Part shown: in pieces, positions 15,798 through 25,534 of the stretch
Layout of the letters: each line of letters begins with the position of its first letter
Numbering within the stretch: the stretch's first letter is position 1
Assembly (NCBI RefSeq): GCF_013248975.1
Contig: NZ_JABRWH010000002.1
Span: forward strand, 186,001 to 250,000
Origin: Neobacillus endophyticus
GTDB taxonomy: Bacteria > Bacillota > Bacilli > Bacillales > Cytobacillaceae
Direction: 5' to 3'
Length of the DNA stretch: 64,000 nt
The notes under the pieces: model-generated
The model's input: only the letters and a program-made list of their open reading frames with translations
Told to the model about the DNA's origin: nothing
Database searches by the model: none
Translations under genes and position numbers: made by a program

Positions 15798-17159
15798 ATG
15801 CTTTCGAAAAATACACAGATAAATCGTGACCAAATTGAAATGATTGCCTTAGATCAACTTGTACCTGCTGATCACTTGGTTCGCAAAATAGAAGCCGCAG
15901 TAGATTTTTCATTTATCTATTCATTGGTTGAAGATTTGTACTCAACTAAGCGCGGACGTTCAAGTATTGACCCTGTTGTATTAATTAAGATGGCTTTCAT
16001 TCAATATACCTTCGGTATCCGTTCGATGCGTCAAACGATAAAGGAAATTGAAACAAATATGGCGTATCGCTGGTTTTTAGGATTTGGTTTTTATGATAAA
16101 GTACCCCACTTTTCAACTTTTGGTAAAAACTACGAACGTCGTTTTAAGGATACAGACTTATTTGAATAAATTTTCTACCGTATTTTAAAAGAGGCAGCAG
16201 ATAAAAAGTTAGTTAGTTCGGAACATGTATTCATTGATTCAACTCACGTTAAAGCAAGTGCAAATAAACGCAAATTCGAAAAGAAAGTAGTTCGGAAAGA
16301 ATCAAAAGCTTATGAAGCACGTCTTCAAGCAGAAATTAATAGTGATCGTGAAGAACATGGGAAAAAGCCCATCCCACCAGATAAATATGAAAAAGAAGAA
16401 AACAAAGAAATAAAAGAAAGTACAACAGATTCGGAGAGTGGTTACTATGTAAAAGACGAAAGGACAAAGCAATTTGCTTATTCATTTCATGCAGCCGCAG
16501 ATAGAAATGGTTTTGTCCTGGGGACTATTGTAACTCCAGGTAACGTTCATGATAGTACAATGTTAGAGCCTCTAGTTGAAAAGGTCATTGAAAAATGTGG
16601 GAAACCTAATGCTGTAGCTGCTGATGCCGGATATAAAACACCTGCTATTGCTCAATATTTAATTGAAAATGAAATTCGCCCTGCTTTACCCTATACACGA
16701 CCACGTACAAAGGAGGGATATTTGAAAAAGCACGATTATGTCTATGATGAGCACTTTGATTGTTACATATGTCCGGAAGGACAAGTTCTGGATTATAGAA
16801 CGACTACTAAGGAAGGTTATCGACAGTACATCTCTAATCCTGTTATATGTAAGGATTGCCCACTTCTAGCACAATGTACACAAAGTCAAAATCATCAAAA
16901 GCTCATTCAACGACATATCTGGGAACCATATCTTGAAGAGGCTGAACATCTTCGTCATACAGAAGAGAATAAAATAATATATGCACGTCGTAAAGAAACA
17001 ATTGAACGTGTATTCGCGGATGCGAAAGAAAAGCATGGTATGCGATGGACAACCTTAAGAGGTCTTAAAAAATTGTCCATGCAGGCGATGCTTACTTTTG
17101 CTGCTATGAATTTAAAGAAGTTGGCTACATGGACTTGGAAAAGTCCAGAAATGGCATAA
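15798..17159 (+). pseudogene. IS1182-family transposase with an internal stop
   Basis: This frame aligns codon for codon with the intact transposase at 14,013, starting MLSKNTQINRDQIEMIALDQ. Codon 124 is TAA at 16,167-16,169, where copy A has CAA (Gln) in DTDLFEQIFYR. The rest of the frame is open to 17,159 and keeps the catalytic motifs. A single C-to-T change has therefore inactivated it. An internal re-start would give only a C-terminal fragment. Confidence 0.9.
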
Positions 17160-17269
17160 AAATAGACCCCGCCGGGGTCTACCTTAAGAAAAATCAAACA
17201 GAAAAATCCCAATTTTAGAAAAGGGCGCCAGAATCGGAACTTTTGAAATGCCTTTTGTCTACAATCTGG

Positions 17270-17298
17270 AATCCTCTAGTACACTAGAGGATTTTTTT
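17270..17298 (+). terminator. Palindromic terminator, third copy (right of the IS1182 pair)
   Basis: The same 24-bp palindrome as at 13,901, here followed by a run of T. This is probably the original terminator tail. GAATCC...GGATTT (26 bp) is repeated on both sides of the IS pair. Confidence 0.75.
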
Positions 17299-17459
17299 AT
17301 TTCATTGCATTTGCCAAAAATTTTAAAAGTCATTAACCAAAGATATTGAAATATTTAGGATAGGTCCTTTGTTATAGTTATACCAGAGAACAGGCAATTG
17401 AAATGAAGATAACGCAAAAATGTAACCGATTTCTAATATGTAAAAAAGGAGGATCTGAT

Positions 17460-18431
17460 GTGGAGCAAGCGTACAATAAGGTAGAAACGAAGCAAAGCAC
17501 ATTAAGGAAAGAAGCATTAAGTACGAAAACATTAAAAAAACTGAAGTATATGAAAGAGAATTATCAATTATATCTTTTTGTTTTGCCGGCATTGGTTCTT
17601 ATCATCATTTTTAAATACATTCCGATGTACGGTGCTATTATCGCATTTAAGGATTTTAACCCGTTACAAGGAATCATGAACAGTCCATGGATTGGATTTG
17701 AAAATTTCAAAAAGTTTATGAACACCCCGGATTTTACGAATTTATTAGGCAATACTTTGAAATTAAGCGCATTTGGATTGTTATTTGGCTTTCCTGTTCC
17801 TATCATATTAGCCCTGATGCTCAATAGAATTAGAAACGTTGCCCTGAAGAAAAATATTCAACTAGTATTATATGCTCCTAATTTTATTTCTGTAGTGGTA
17901 GTTGTCGGGATTGTCTTTATTGTCTTATCTCCTGTAGGACCGATCAATCATATCTTCAGTTTATTTGGTGGAAAGACAATTGATTTTATGACAGAACCGG
18001 GTTACTTCCGGTCCATCTATATTATTAGTGATATTTGGCAATTTGCCGGTTGGGCCTCAGTTGTCTATCTGGCTGCACTTGCAAACGTAAGCCAGGACTT
18101 AATTGACGCTGCAAAAATCGATGGTGCCAATATTCTTAAACAAATCATTCATATCGATTTGCCTGCGATTAAACCAATTATGGTGATTCAGTTCATATTA
18201 GCTGCAGGTAATATTATGAGCATAGGCTTTGAAAAAGCTTATTTATTACAAACTTCCATGAATCTTCCTACTTCAGAAATTCTGCCAACCTATGTCTATA
18301 AAATTGGTTTGCAAATGGGTGATTATGGATATTCAACGGCTATTGGATTATTTAATTCTGTTATTAATGTAATCTTACTAATTACTGTTAATCAAATAGT
18401 AAAACGCTTAAACGAAGGAGAAGGTTTATAA
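17460..18431 (+). CDS. Sugar ABC transporter permease, LplB-like
   Basis: This permease of about 323 residues starts at a GTG behind AAGGAGGATCTGAT. An upstream in-frame ATG at 17,403 lacks a ribosome site. After a basic cytoplasmic head there are about six membrane helices, including LYLFVLPALVLIIIFKYIPM and FISVVVVVGIVFIVLSPVG. The EAA loop that contacts the ATPase is LIDAAKIDGANILKQIIHID. GAIIAFKDFNPLQGI is typical of LplB/YteP permeases for complex oligosaccharides. The IS1182 pair separates it from its likely operon partners upstream. The second permease starts 25 bp after it. Confidence 0.9.
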   Translation: MEQAYNKVETKQSTLRKEALSTKTLKKLKYMKENYQLYLFVLPALVLIIIFKYIPMYGAIIAFKDFNPLQGIMNSPWIGFENFKKFMNTPDFTNLLGNTLKLSAFGLLFGFPVPIILALMLNRIRNVALKKNIQLVLYAPNFISVVVVVGIVFIVLSPVGPINHIFSLFGGKTIDFMTEPGYFRSIYIISDIWQFAGWASVVYLAALANVSQDLIDAAKIDGANILKQIIHIDLPAIKPIMVIQFILAAGNIMSIGFEKAYLLQTSMNLPTSEILPTYVYKIGLQMGDYGYSTAIGLFNSVINVILLITVNQIVKRLNEGEGL

Positions 18432-18455
18432 ATTGAAGATTAGGAGGTGAGTTTT

Positions 18456-19340
18456 ATGTTTAAGCAACAAACGAAGGCAGATAAAACCATCTTAGCTCTA
18501 AACGCCATAATCTTGACCTTAATTGTCCTAGCTATTTTGGGACCATTAATCTACGTTGTAATGGCATCGTTTACAGACCCAAGTACGTTATTGAACAGTG
18601 GATTAACTTTAAATCCATCTAAATGGACAATTCAAGGTTATTTACGAGTATTTAAGGATGGTTCCATCTTAACAGGATTTAAAAATTCTTTATTTTATTC
18701 GACTGCTTTTTCAATCATTTCGGTTAGTATAACTTTGCTCGCGGCATATCCGTTATCAAGAAAGGATTTTGTGGGCAGAAAAGTTATTATGACAATATTT
18801 ATTATTACCATGTTCTTCGGGGGAGGATTAATCCCAACGTATCTATTAGTGAAAAACTTAAACATGTTAGATACCGTTTGGGCGATTTTATTACCAGGAG
18901 CAGTAAACGTTTGGAACATCATTTTAGCAAGAGCTTATTTTCAGGGAATACCCAATGAATTAAGGGAGGCGGCGGTAGTAGATGGAACATCTGAAATGCA
19001 ATATTTCTTTCGGATTTTATTGCCGCTAAGTAAGCCTATTATCGCTGTTCTAGTATTATATCAATTTGTCGGTCAATGGAACTCCTATTTTGATGCCATG
19101 ATCTATCTAAAAAGTGATAATTTACAACCATTGCAGATTGTACTACGGTCTATTCTTGTTCAAATGCAGCCAAGACCTGGAATGATGCAAGATGCCCAAA
19201 ATACGGCTCAGCTCCAGCAGATTGCTGAAATGGTTAAGTATTCCAGTATTGTTATTTCAAGTTTGCCATTAATTTTAATCTATCCATTCTTCCAAAAATA
19301 CTTTGAAAAAGGAGTAATGGTAGGTTCTATTAAAGGATAA
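18456..19340 (+). CDS. Sugar ABC transporter permease, LplC-like
   Basis: This permease of about 294 residues starts at an ATG (MFKQQTKADKTILALNAI) behind TTAGGAGGTG. It has six membrane helices, with a characteristic MFFGGGLIPTYLLVKNLNML segment of LplC/YtcP proteins. The EAA loop is ELREAAVVDGTSEMQYFFRI. It ends KYFEKGVMVGSIKG, a signature tail of this subfamily. It forms the channel with the LplB-like partner. No ATP-binding subunit is encoded in the locus, so a shared ATPase such as MsmX must energise it (established for B. subtilis sugar importers, inferred here). Confidence 0.9.
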   Translation: MFKQQTKADKTILALNAIILTLIVLAILGPLIYVVMASFTDPSTLLNSGLTLNPSKWTIQGYLRVFKDGSILTGFKNSLFYSTAFSIISVSITLLAAYPLSRKDFVGRKVIMTIFIITMFFGGGLIPTYLLVKNLNMLDTVWAILLPGAVNVWNIILARAYFQGIPNELREAAVVDGTSEMQYFFRILLPLSKPIIAVLVLYQFVGQWNSYFDAMIYLKSDNLQPLQIVLRSILVQMQPRPGMMQDAQNTAQLQQIAEMVKYSSIVISSLPLILIYPFFQKYFEKGVMVGSIKG

Positions 19341-19379
19341 AAAAAAAGTTTTAAAAACAATTTTTAGGGGTGTTAAGAA

Positions 19380-21020
19380 ATGAAAAAAACGAAAAAAGTG
19401 AGTTATTTAGTCACGACTGCACTAGCTGCAAGTTTATTGGTTGCGGGATGCTCTCATTCATCTTCATCTTCTGCCTCAGCAAATGGTGCAAAAGGTACCA
19501 ATTCATCACCTAATTACGCATTAAAAAATGTAAAGTTTCCTTTACAAAAGAAAGTAACGTTAAAATTTCTTACTCAAAGCTCACCTATTGCGCCTAAAAA
19601 TCCTAATGATAAATTAATTTGGAAAAGGTACGAAAAGGATACAAATGTCCATATCGATTGGACGAATTACACTTGGGACCAATTCGGAGATAAAAGAAAT
19701 TTGGAACTTGCGAGCGGGGACTTTCCAGATGCCATCTTTCAAGCAGGGTTAAGTGATAATGATATCCTGAGGTATGCTAAACAAGGTGTGATTATTCCTG
19801 TTGAGGACCTAATCAATAAAGATATGCCAAATCTGAAAAAAGTCCTGGATTCGCATCCTGAATATAAAAGGTTGATTACCGCTTCGGATGGCCATATCTA
19901 TTCCTTCCCATGGATTGAAGAGCTTGGAACAGGAAAAGAAGCCATTCAAGCTCTGGATGATATTCCTTGGATCAATAAAAAGTGGCTGGATCAGTTAGGA
20001 TTGAAAATGCCTACCACTACTGATGAATTGGAAAAAGTGCTACTTGCCTTTAAAGAAAAGGCTCCAGCCGGAGCTGATACGGTTCCTATGTCCTTCATGA
20101 TTAACCATGGCGGAGAAGATCCAGCCATGCTGCTAGGGGCTTTTGGAATGGGAGACAATGATGACCACTATATGGTAAAAGAAGATCAAAAGGTGGTTTA
20201 TACAGCCAACCAACCAGGATATGAAAAGGGAATCGAATGGCTTCACAAACTGCAGACAGAAGGGTTAATTGATAAAGAAGCCTTTACACAAGATTGGAAT
20301 ACTTATGTGGCAAAGGGTAAAAACGAGCGGTATGGATTATACTTCACGTGGGACAGAGCCAATATTACCGGAAATAATGAAGATTATGTGCCGCTGCCTC
20401 CATTAAAGGGGCCGGATGGTCAGATCAATGTCCCTCGAACCAATGGTTATGGATTTGACAGAGGCAGAATGGTCATTACAAGTGCCAACCAGAATCTTGA
20501 ATTAACCGCAAAGTGGATAGATAAAGCTTATGAACCCATTCAATCTGTTCAAAATAACTGGGGGACTTATGGAGACAAAAAACAACAAAATATTTTCGAG
20601 CTTACCAGCAATGGTAGTTTAAAACACTTACCACTTGGAACTACATCTCCTTGGGATTTAAGACAAAAAACAAATGTGGATGGACCTTTAGCTGTACTGA
20701 ATGAGTATTACGGAACCGTAACGACAAAGCCGGACGATGCTGCCTGGAGATTAAATATTTTGCATAGTATCTATGTGCCGTATATGAAAGCTACGTATAA
20801 TTATCCACCACTTTTCTTGGACAAGGATAATCAGGATCAACTAACACAGCTTGAGTCCGTGGTGAAACCGCTGGTTGAAAGAAAGAAAGCGGAATGGATT
20901 TTAAAAGGCGGGATAGAATCGCAATGGAATGACTACGTAAAAACGTTGGACAAAGACGGTCTTTCAAAAATCCTTTCTATTAAACAACAAGCTTATGATA
21001 AGTTCAACACTGGAAAATAA
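19380..21020 (+). CDS. Oligosaccharide-binding lipoprotein, LipO/YtcQ-like
   Basis: This 546-residue lipoprotein has a signal peptide with lipobox VAGC (Cys about residue 24) and a Ser-rich linker. The large binding domain, about 500 residues, is the size of the LipO/AlgQ class that binds oligosaccharides. Motifs include ASGDFPDAIFQAGLSDNDIL, KQGVIIPVEDLI and DNDDHYMVKEDQKVVYTA, with an acidic calcium-site-like stretch. It sits 39 bp after the permeases and is their natural partner. The fructan-cleaving enzymes downstream suggest fructo-oligosaccharides (inulin or levan fragments) as the cargo. A terminator hairpin follows at 21,044-21,087. Confidence 0.9.
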   Translation: MKKTKKVSYLVTTALAASLLVAGCSHSSSSSASANGAKGTNSSPNYALKNVKFPLQKKVTLKFLTQSSPIAPKNPNDKLIWKRYEKDTNVHIDWTNYTWDQFGDKRNLELASGDFPDAIFQAGLSDNDILRYAKQGVIIPVEDLINKDMPNLKKVLDSHPEYKRLITASDGHIYSFPWIEELGTGKEAIQALDDIPWINKKWLDQLGLKMPTTTDELEKVLLAFKEKAPAGADTVPMSFMINHGGEDPAMLLGAFGMGDNDDHYMVKEDQKVVYTANQPGYEKGIEWLHKLQTEGLIDKEAFTQDWNTYVAKGKNERYGLYFTWDRANITGNNEDYVPLPPLKGPDGQINVPRTNGYGFDRGRMVITSANQNLELTAKWIDKAYEPIQSVQNNWGTYGDKKQQNIFELTSNGSLKHLPLGTTSPWDLRQKTNVDGPLAVLNEYYGTVTTKPDDAAWRLNILHSIYVPYMKATYNYPPLFLDKDNQDQLTQLESVVKPLVERKKAEWILKGGIESQWNDYVKTLDKDGLSKILSIKQQAYDKFNTGK

Positions 21021-21043
21021 CCCAGTATATTAACTTTTTTAAA

Positions 21044-21087
21044 TCAAACAAGTCGATCAGAAGGATTTTCTGTTCGGCTTGTTTTTA
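21044..21087 (+). terminator. Terminator or attenuator between binding protein and fructokinase
   Basis: AACAAGTCGATCAGAA and TTCTGTTCGGCTTGTT pair with wobbles and are followed by TTTT. It would lower expression of the kinase and hydrolase relative to the abundant binding protein. Confidence 0.6.
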
Positions 21088-21108
21088 AGAATGGGGGAAA
21101 AGTGTATT

Positions 21109-22107
21109 TTGGAGAAAGTATATGATGTTATCGCACTGGGTGAACTGTTGATTGATTTTACACCTGCAGGTAAATTAGAAAGCGGGGAAGTTCGATTTGA
21201 ACAAAATCCTGGAGGCGCTCCCGCAAATGTGCTGACTGCATTGGCTAAATTCGGTAAAACAACCGCTTTTATCAGTAAGGTAGGTAATGATCAGTTTGGG
21301 TATTATTTAAATTCTGTTTTAGAAAAAAGCAATATCAACACTAGAGGCATTGTTTTCACTGATGATGTAAATACAACCTTAGCTTTTGTTCACCTAGATG
21401 ATCAGGGGGACCGTTCTTTTAGTTTTTACCGTAAACCCGGAGCTGATATGATGTTACATGAAAATGAGATAGACTTGGAGATGATTGCAAATTCTCGCAT
21501 TTTTCATTTTGGATCCATTTCAATGACTCATGAGCCATCGACAACTGCCACATTAAAAGCAGTTGCTTTTGCCAAGGAGAATGGCCTCCTTATTTCTTAC
21601 GATCCAAACCTAAGAATGAATCTTTGGAGCGATTTTAATCACGCAAAGAACATGATTGAATTGGGCTTGAAATATGCCGATATTTTAAAAATTTCGGAAG
21701 AAGAACTTGAATTTATGACGGGAATAAAAGATCTTCGTGACGGTTCTGAATATATTTTTAGCCATTTTGGTATCAAACTAATTTTTGTTACGTTAGGGTC
21801 TAAAGGCTGTTTTTACCGATTAGGTAATGAAACTGGTAAATGTTATGGGTATGAGATAGTGCCAATCGATACAACAGGTGCGGGAGATGCCTTTTTGGCT
21901 GGTATTTTATATCAAATAATTGAAAGAAATAAATCTATTACTGAGTTAAGTTTAAAAGATGTAGAACAAATGGTATCATTTTCTAATGCAGTAGGAGCCC
22001 TTGCGACAACAAAAAAAGGTGCAATACCAGCTATGCCTACTTTGGAAGAAGTTCTTACATTATACAAGAAGCCAATTTGTGTAAAAGAGGGGATTGTATC
22101 AGAATGA
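21109..22107 (+). CDS. Fructokinase, PfkB family
   Basis: This enzyme of about 332 residues phosphorylates fructose released from fructans. PfkB signature 1 is GGAPANVLTALAKFGKTTAF, and signature 2 is DTTGAGDAFLAGIL with the catalytic Asp. YDVIALGELLIDFTPAG at the N-terminus is typical of bacterial fructokinases. I chose TTG 21,109 because GGGGGA ends 10 bp before it. ATG 21,091 is possible but has no ribosome site. The stop overlaps the GH32 start (ATGA), so the two enzymes are coupled. Confidence 0.85.
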   Translation: MEKVYDVIALGELLIDFTPAGKLESGEVRFEQNPGGAPANVLTALAKFGKTTAFISKVGNDQFGYYLNSVLEKSNINTRGIVFTDDVNTTLAFVHLDDQGDRSFSFYRKPGADMMLHENEIDLEMIANSRIFHFGSISMTHEPSTTATLKAVAFAKENGLLISYDPNLRMNLWSDFNHAKNMIELGLKYADILKISEEELEFMTGIKDLRDGSEYIFSHFGIKLIFVTLGSKGCFYRLGNETGKCYGYEIVPIDTTGAGDAFLAGILYQIIERNKSITELSLKDVEQMVSFSNAVGALATTKKGAIPAMPTLEEVLTLYKKPICVKEGIVSE

Positions 22108-23588
22108 ATAGATTAAAAGTTAAAGAAAAGTTCCGTCCGCAGTTTCATTTTTCGCCTGAATCCAACTGGATGAATGATCCAAATGGAATGGTTTATTATG
22201 ATGGAGAATACCATTTATTCTACCAGTACCATCCTTTCGGTACGACATGGGGACCAATGCATTGGGGACATGCTTTAAGTAAAGATTTGATTCATTGGGA
22301 TCACCTTCCAATAGCGCTGGCTCCTGACGAGAATGGGGCAATTTTTTCTGGAAGTGCTGTGGTCGATTGGAATGATACAACAGGGTTTTTTGATGGAAAG
22401 TCTGGACTTGTTGCGATATTCACTCATGCTGATAATTATCTTGGTTCAGACCGCCCTAGACAGCGGCAAAGTCTTGCCTATAGTACGGACAATGGGCGTA
22501 CATGGACAAAATATGCCGGGAACCCAGTTTTGGTGGATGAAAGTATAACTGATTTTCGAGATCCTAAGGTATTTTGGCATCAGGAATCGAAAAAATGGGT
22601 GATGATTCTTGCGGCAGGAAATCATGTCCGTTTTTATACTTCCCAAGATTTAAAAATTTGGTCTTTTGCCAGTGAATTTGGTAAAGAAGAGGGATCCCAT
22701 GCCGGTGTTTGGGAGTGCCCGGACTTGTTCAAATTACAGGTTAATGGAAATCCAAATCATAACAAGTGGGTAATGATTGTTAGTATTGGTAATGAATCAG
22801 CTTATGAAGAGGGTTCAAGAACGCAGTATTTCATTGGTGATTTTGATGGATTAACGTTTACAAATGACTATTCTAACGAAACAATCCTTTGGTTGGATCA
22901 TGGAAGAGATAATTATGCTGGTGTGACATGGTCTGATATCCCAAATGAGGATGCAAGACGTATTTTTATCGGTTGGATGAGCAATTGGAAATATGCAAAT
23001 GAAACTCCAACCGATTCTTGGAGAAGCGCCATGACAGTACCACGTGAATTAAGCTTAGCAGAAACGTCGGATGGGATAAGACTAATACAAACTCCATTGG
23101 CTGAGCTTAAAAAGCTTAGACAAGAAAAACAATCCTTGGAAAATCTGAACCTTGAAGCAGATAAAAATTTAGCTGTAGAATTTTTAAGTGATCAATTAGA
23201 AATAATAGCTGAATTTGAACTTCAATCTACAACAGAATTTGGGTTTAAGGTTCGTAAGTCCGATATAGAGGAAACCATCATCGGGTATAGTGCTTCCGAG
23301 AATTTCCTGTTTGTTAATCGTGTTAACTCAGGGATATCAAATTTTAACGAGTTCTTCCCATGTAAACACGGTGCTTCATTGTCTCCAAAGAATAATCGAA
23401 TCAAATTGCATATTTTTGTAGATTGTTCTTCAGTTGAAGTTTTTGCGAACGAAGGAGAATTAGTTATGACTGATCAAATCTTCCCCGATCCTTCGAGTAA
23501 AGGACTTGAATTATATACAAAAGATGGAAAGGTCAAATTACTATCCTTAACAATTTATCAACTCGATTCCATTTATAGATCACGATAA
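22104..23588 (+). CDS. Intracellular GH32 beta-fructosidase (sucrase/fructan hydrolase)
   Basis: This 494-residue glycoside hydrolase family 32 enzyme has no signal peptide, so it acts on imported sugars. The three catalytic signatures are clear: SNWMNDPNGMVYYDGEYHLF (nucleophile Asp), TDFRDPKVFW (transition-state Asp) and VWECPDLFKL (acid/base Glu). The C-terminal beta-sandwich domain contains FVDCSSVEVFANEGELVMTD. The family hydrolyses sucrose, inulin or levan oligosaccharides to fructose. The specificity cannot be read from sequence, but the oligosaccharide importer beside it favours short fructans. The start overlaps the fructokinase stop. Confidence 0.9.
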   Translation: MNRLKVKEKFRPQFHFSPESNWMNDPNGMVYYDGEYHLFYQYHPFGTTWGPMHWGHALSKDLIHWDHLPIALAPDENGAIFSGSAVVDWNDTTGFFDGKSGLVAIFTHADNYLGSDRPRQRQSLAYSTDNGRTWTKYAGNPVLVDESITDFRDPKVFWHQESKKWVMILAAGNHVRFYTSQDLKIWSFASEFGKEEGSHAGVWECPDLFKLQVNGNPNHNKWVMIVSIGNESAYEEGSRTQYFIGDFDGLTFTNDYSNETILWLDHGRDNYAGVTWSDIPNEDARRIFIGWMSNWKYANETPTDSWRSAMTVPRELSLAETSDGIRLIQTPLAELKKLRQEKQSLENLNLEADKNLAVEFLSDQLEIIAEFELQSTTEFGFKVRKSDIEETIIGYSASENFLFVNRVNSGISNFNEFFPCKHGASLSPKNNRIKLHIFVDCSSVEVFANEGELVMTDQIFPDPSSKGLELYTKDGKVKLLSLTIYQLDSIYRSR

Positions 23589-23688
23589 TTTTTTCTCATT
23601 TAGGGGTACCACTATATTACACAACGAATGTGAATAGGAGGCTTCCCCTTTTCTTATTGATAAATATCATACCAATAGAGGTGCGAAA

Positions 23689-25176
23689 ATGAGATATTTA
23701 TTAATCCGAAGAAAAAGGATGTTTATGGTGATATTTTTTATTATTTTTTTTATGATGGGAGGCTGCGGGATTCAGATGAATAAAAAAAATCTAATAATCT
23801 ATCCAAGGAATAAGGAGAGTTGGGTAGGTGATCCTATGCCTTTTTTTGATGGTCAAAGTTTTGAGGTGTTTTACTTAGAGGATTTAAGAAATAGAGATAA
23901 AGGCTTTCATCCATGGAGTTTATTATCGACAAAGAATTTTTTTGAATATAAAAATGAAGGTATTGTAATTCCTTATGTCAATGATAGTCAGTCACAGGAA
24001 CTAGCTCTTGGGACAGGATCAGTCATAAAAGATAAAGAAGGAACATACCATGCCTTTTATACCGGGCATAACGAAAATAAAACACCTAAGGAAGCGATTA
24101 TGCATGCAGTAAGCAAGGATATGAAAAAATGGACAAAACAGCCTGATGATACTTTCTATGGCTCCAATCAATATGAAAAGGATGATTTTAGAGATCCATA
24201 TGTTTTTTATAATCAGGATTACAAACAATATTGGATGTTAATTACAACGAGGAAGAATAATATGGGTGTAATTGCTCTTTATACTTCAAAGGATCTGAAG
24301 AAATGGGAAGATAATGGTGTGTTTTTTTCAAATGACACGGGTAGTGATTCAAACCTAGAATGTTCCTCTCTGATTAAATATAGAGGCTATTGGTATTTAA
24401 CATTCTCTGACCAATGGCCTAATCGAGTTGTTCATTACAGAATTGCATCAGATTCAAAAGGCAAGTTTAAAAAGCCTCGACTTGATCATTTTGATGGAAA
24501 TGGATTTTATGCAGGTAGAATGGAGAATGATAAAAAGAACTTATATCTATTTGGGTGGGTACCAACAAAAATAGGATATGATGATTCACAGAATTATGAT
24601 TGGGCAGGAAATTTAGTAGTTCACCAAATAAAACAAAAGGGAAATGGTGAATTGTTTCCAATTGTACCTGAAAGTATTGATGAAGAGGTGCAAAGCAATG
24701 TAAAACTTAAGCCAATTACTCAATCAAATGCCATTTGGTCATCCAAAAATAGCTTTACTTTTTCTGGGAATAGGTTTGGAGCAGTAAGATTTAGGGAAAT
24801 ACAAGGAGTAAAAAAGATTACAGGAAGTATTGCTACAAACGATAAGAATAACCAATTTGGTTTCGTGTTCGATGTTGGAGAAAACGGGAAAGCCCCATTA
24901 AACATTGTTTTTAACTCCCAAAGAGGGCAATTGGAGTTTTACAATGTTTCAACGGATAAAATTGGAAGTGTAGAACCACAATCAACCATGCCATTTCAAG
25001 TAACAAAAAGTGAAAATATAGACTTTAAGATTCTTACTGATGATTCAGTTGTAGTTCTGTATGTAAACAATAAAGTTGCTTTTAGTACACGGATGTTTAA
25101 TATGAGAAAACATCAATGGGGAATCTTTTCGGTTGATAGTAATGTAACCTTCCAAGATTTAAAAATTAATAATTAA
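23689..25176 (+). CDS. GH32-like secreted lipoprotein (possible fructan hydrolase)
   Basis: This 495-residue protein has an N-terminal membrane segment ending in a lipobox-like MGGC (Cys about residue 26), so it is probably anchored outside the cell. A five-bladed propeller fold of clan GH-J is suggested by WVGDPMPFFDG (Asp), DDFRDPYVFYN (Asp) and NLECSSLIKY (Glu). These are the three GH32 catalytic positions in order. A beta-sandwich C-terminal domain follows from about residue 340. The first motif departs from the usual NDPNG. It could cut extracellular levan or inulin and feed fragments to the importer. It starts 100 bp after the GH32 gene with its own leader. Confidence 0.75.
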   Translation: MRYLLIRRKRMFMVIFFIIFFMMGGCGIQMNKKNLIIYPRNKESWVGDPMPFFDGQSFEVFYLEDLRNRDKGFHPWSLLSTKNFFEYKNEGIVIPYVNDSQSQELALGTGSVIKDKEGTYHAFYTGHNENKTPKEAIMHAVSKDMKKWTKQPDDTFYGSNQYEKDDFRDPYVFYNQDYKQYWMLITTRKNNMGVIALYTSKDLKKWEDNGVFFSNDTGSDSNLECSSLIKYRGYWYLTFSDQWPNRVVHYRIASDSKGKFKKPRLDHFDGNGFYAGRMENDKKNLYLFGWVPTKIGYDDSQNYDWAGNLVVHQIKQKGNGELFPIVPESIDEEVQSNVKLKPITQSNAIWSSKNSFTFSGNRFGAVRFREIQGVKKITGSIATNDKNNQFGFVFDVGENGKAPLNIVFNSQRGQLEFYNVSTDKIGSVEPQSTMPFQVTKSENIDFKILTDDSVVVLYVNNKVAFSTRMFNMRKHQWGIFSVDSNVTFQDLKINN

Positions 25177-25534
25177 ACCAAAATCTAGTTAACTCTAAAA
25201 ATTGGTTTAGCAATTTAAAATTTTTTGGAAAGGTATTTGATAATTCATATTTCATAGTAACAGCTATTAGACATTGTAATCTTTTTTTCCTTGAATTAAG
25301 TTTGGAGGGGGATTTTAGATATTTTCTAGTTTTTTGAGAAAATAAACATTTCAAAGGAGCTTATCAAACAGATCGATAAGCTCTTATATCGAATATCCCC
25401 ATGATTTGGCTGTAGAAATGGAGTAATTTCCCCACTTTCCAAATTGAATTAAACGAATAAAAAACAGTTAATGTAGTATAAATTGTAACAATTTAATTTT
25501 AAAAATCCTTAGAAAACTGATTTAGAAGGCCAAT
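25177..25534. other. Non-coding 0.36 kb after the fructan locus
   Basis: Holds a weak hairpin AACCAA...TTGGTT (25,176-25,207) that may end the operon, and a better one, GGAGCTTATC/GATAAGCTC (25,357-25,383), in a T-poor context. No gene is seen. Confidence 0.5.

Larger units (their letters stand above)
15510..17268 (+). mobile_element. IS1182-family element B (defective)
   Basis: The same terminal repeats as element A (CAGACTGTCGACAAA left, TTTTGTCTACAATCTG right). At 1,759 bp it is 200 bp longer than A because a GC-rich repeat is inserted in its leader. The transposase carries a nonsense codon, so movement would need the protein from copy A. Confidence 0.85.
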
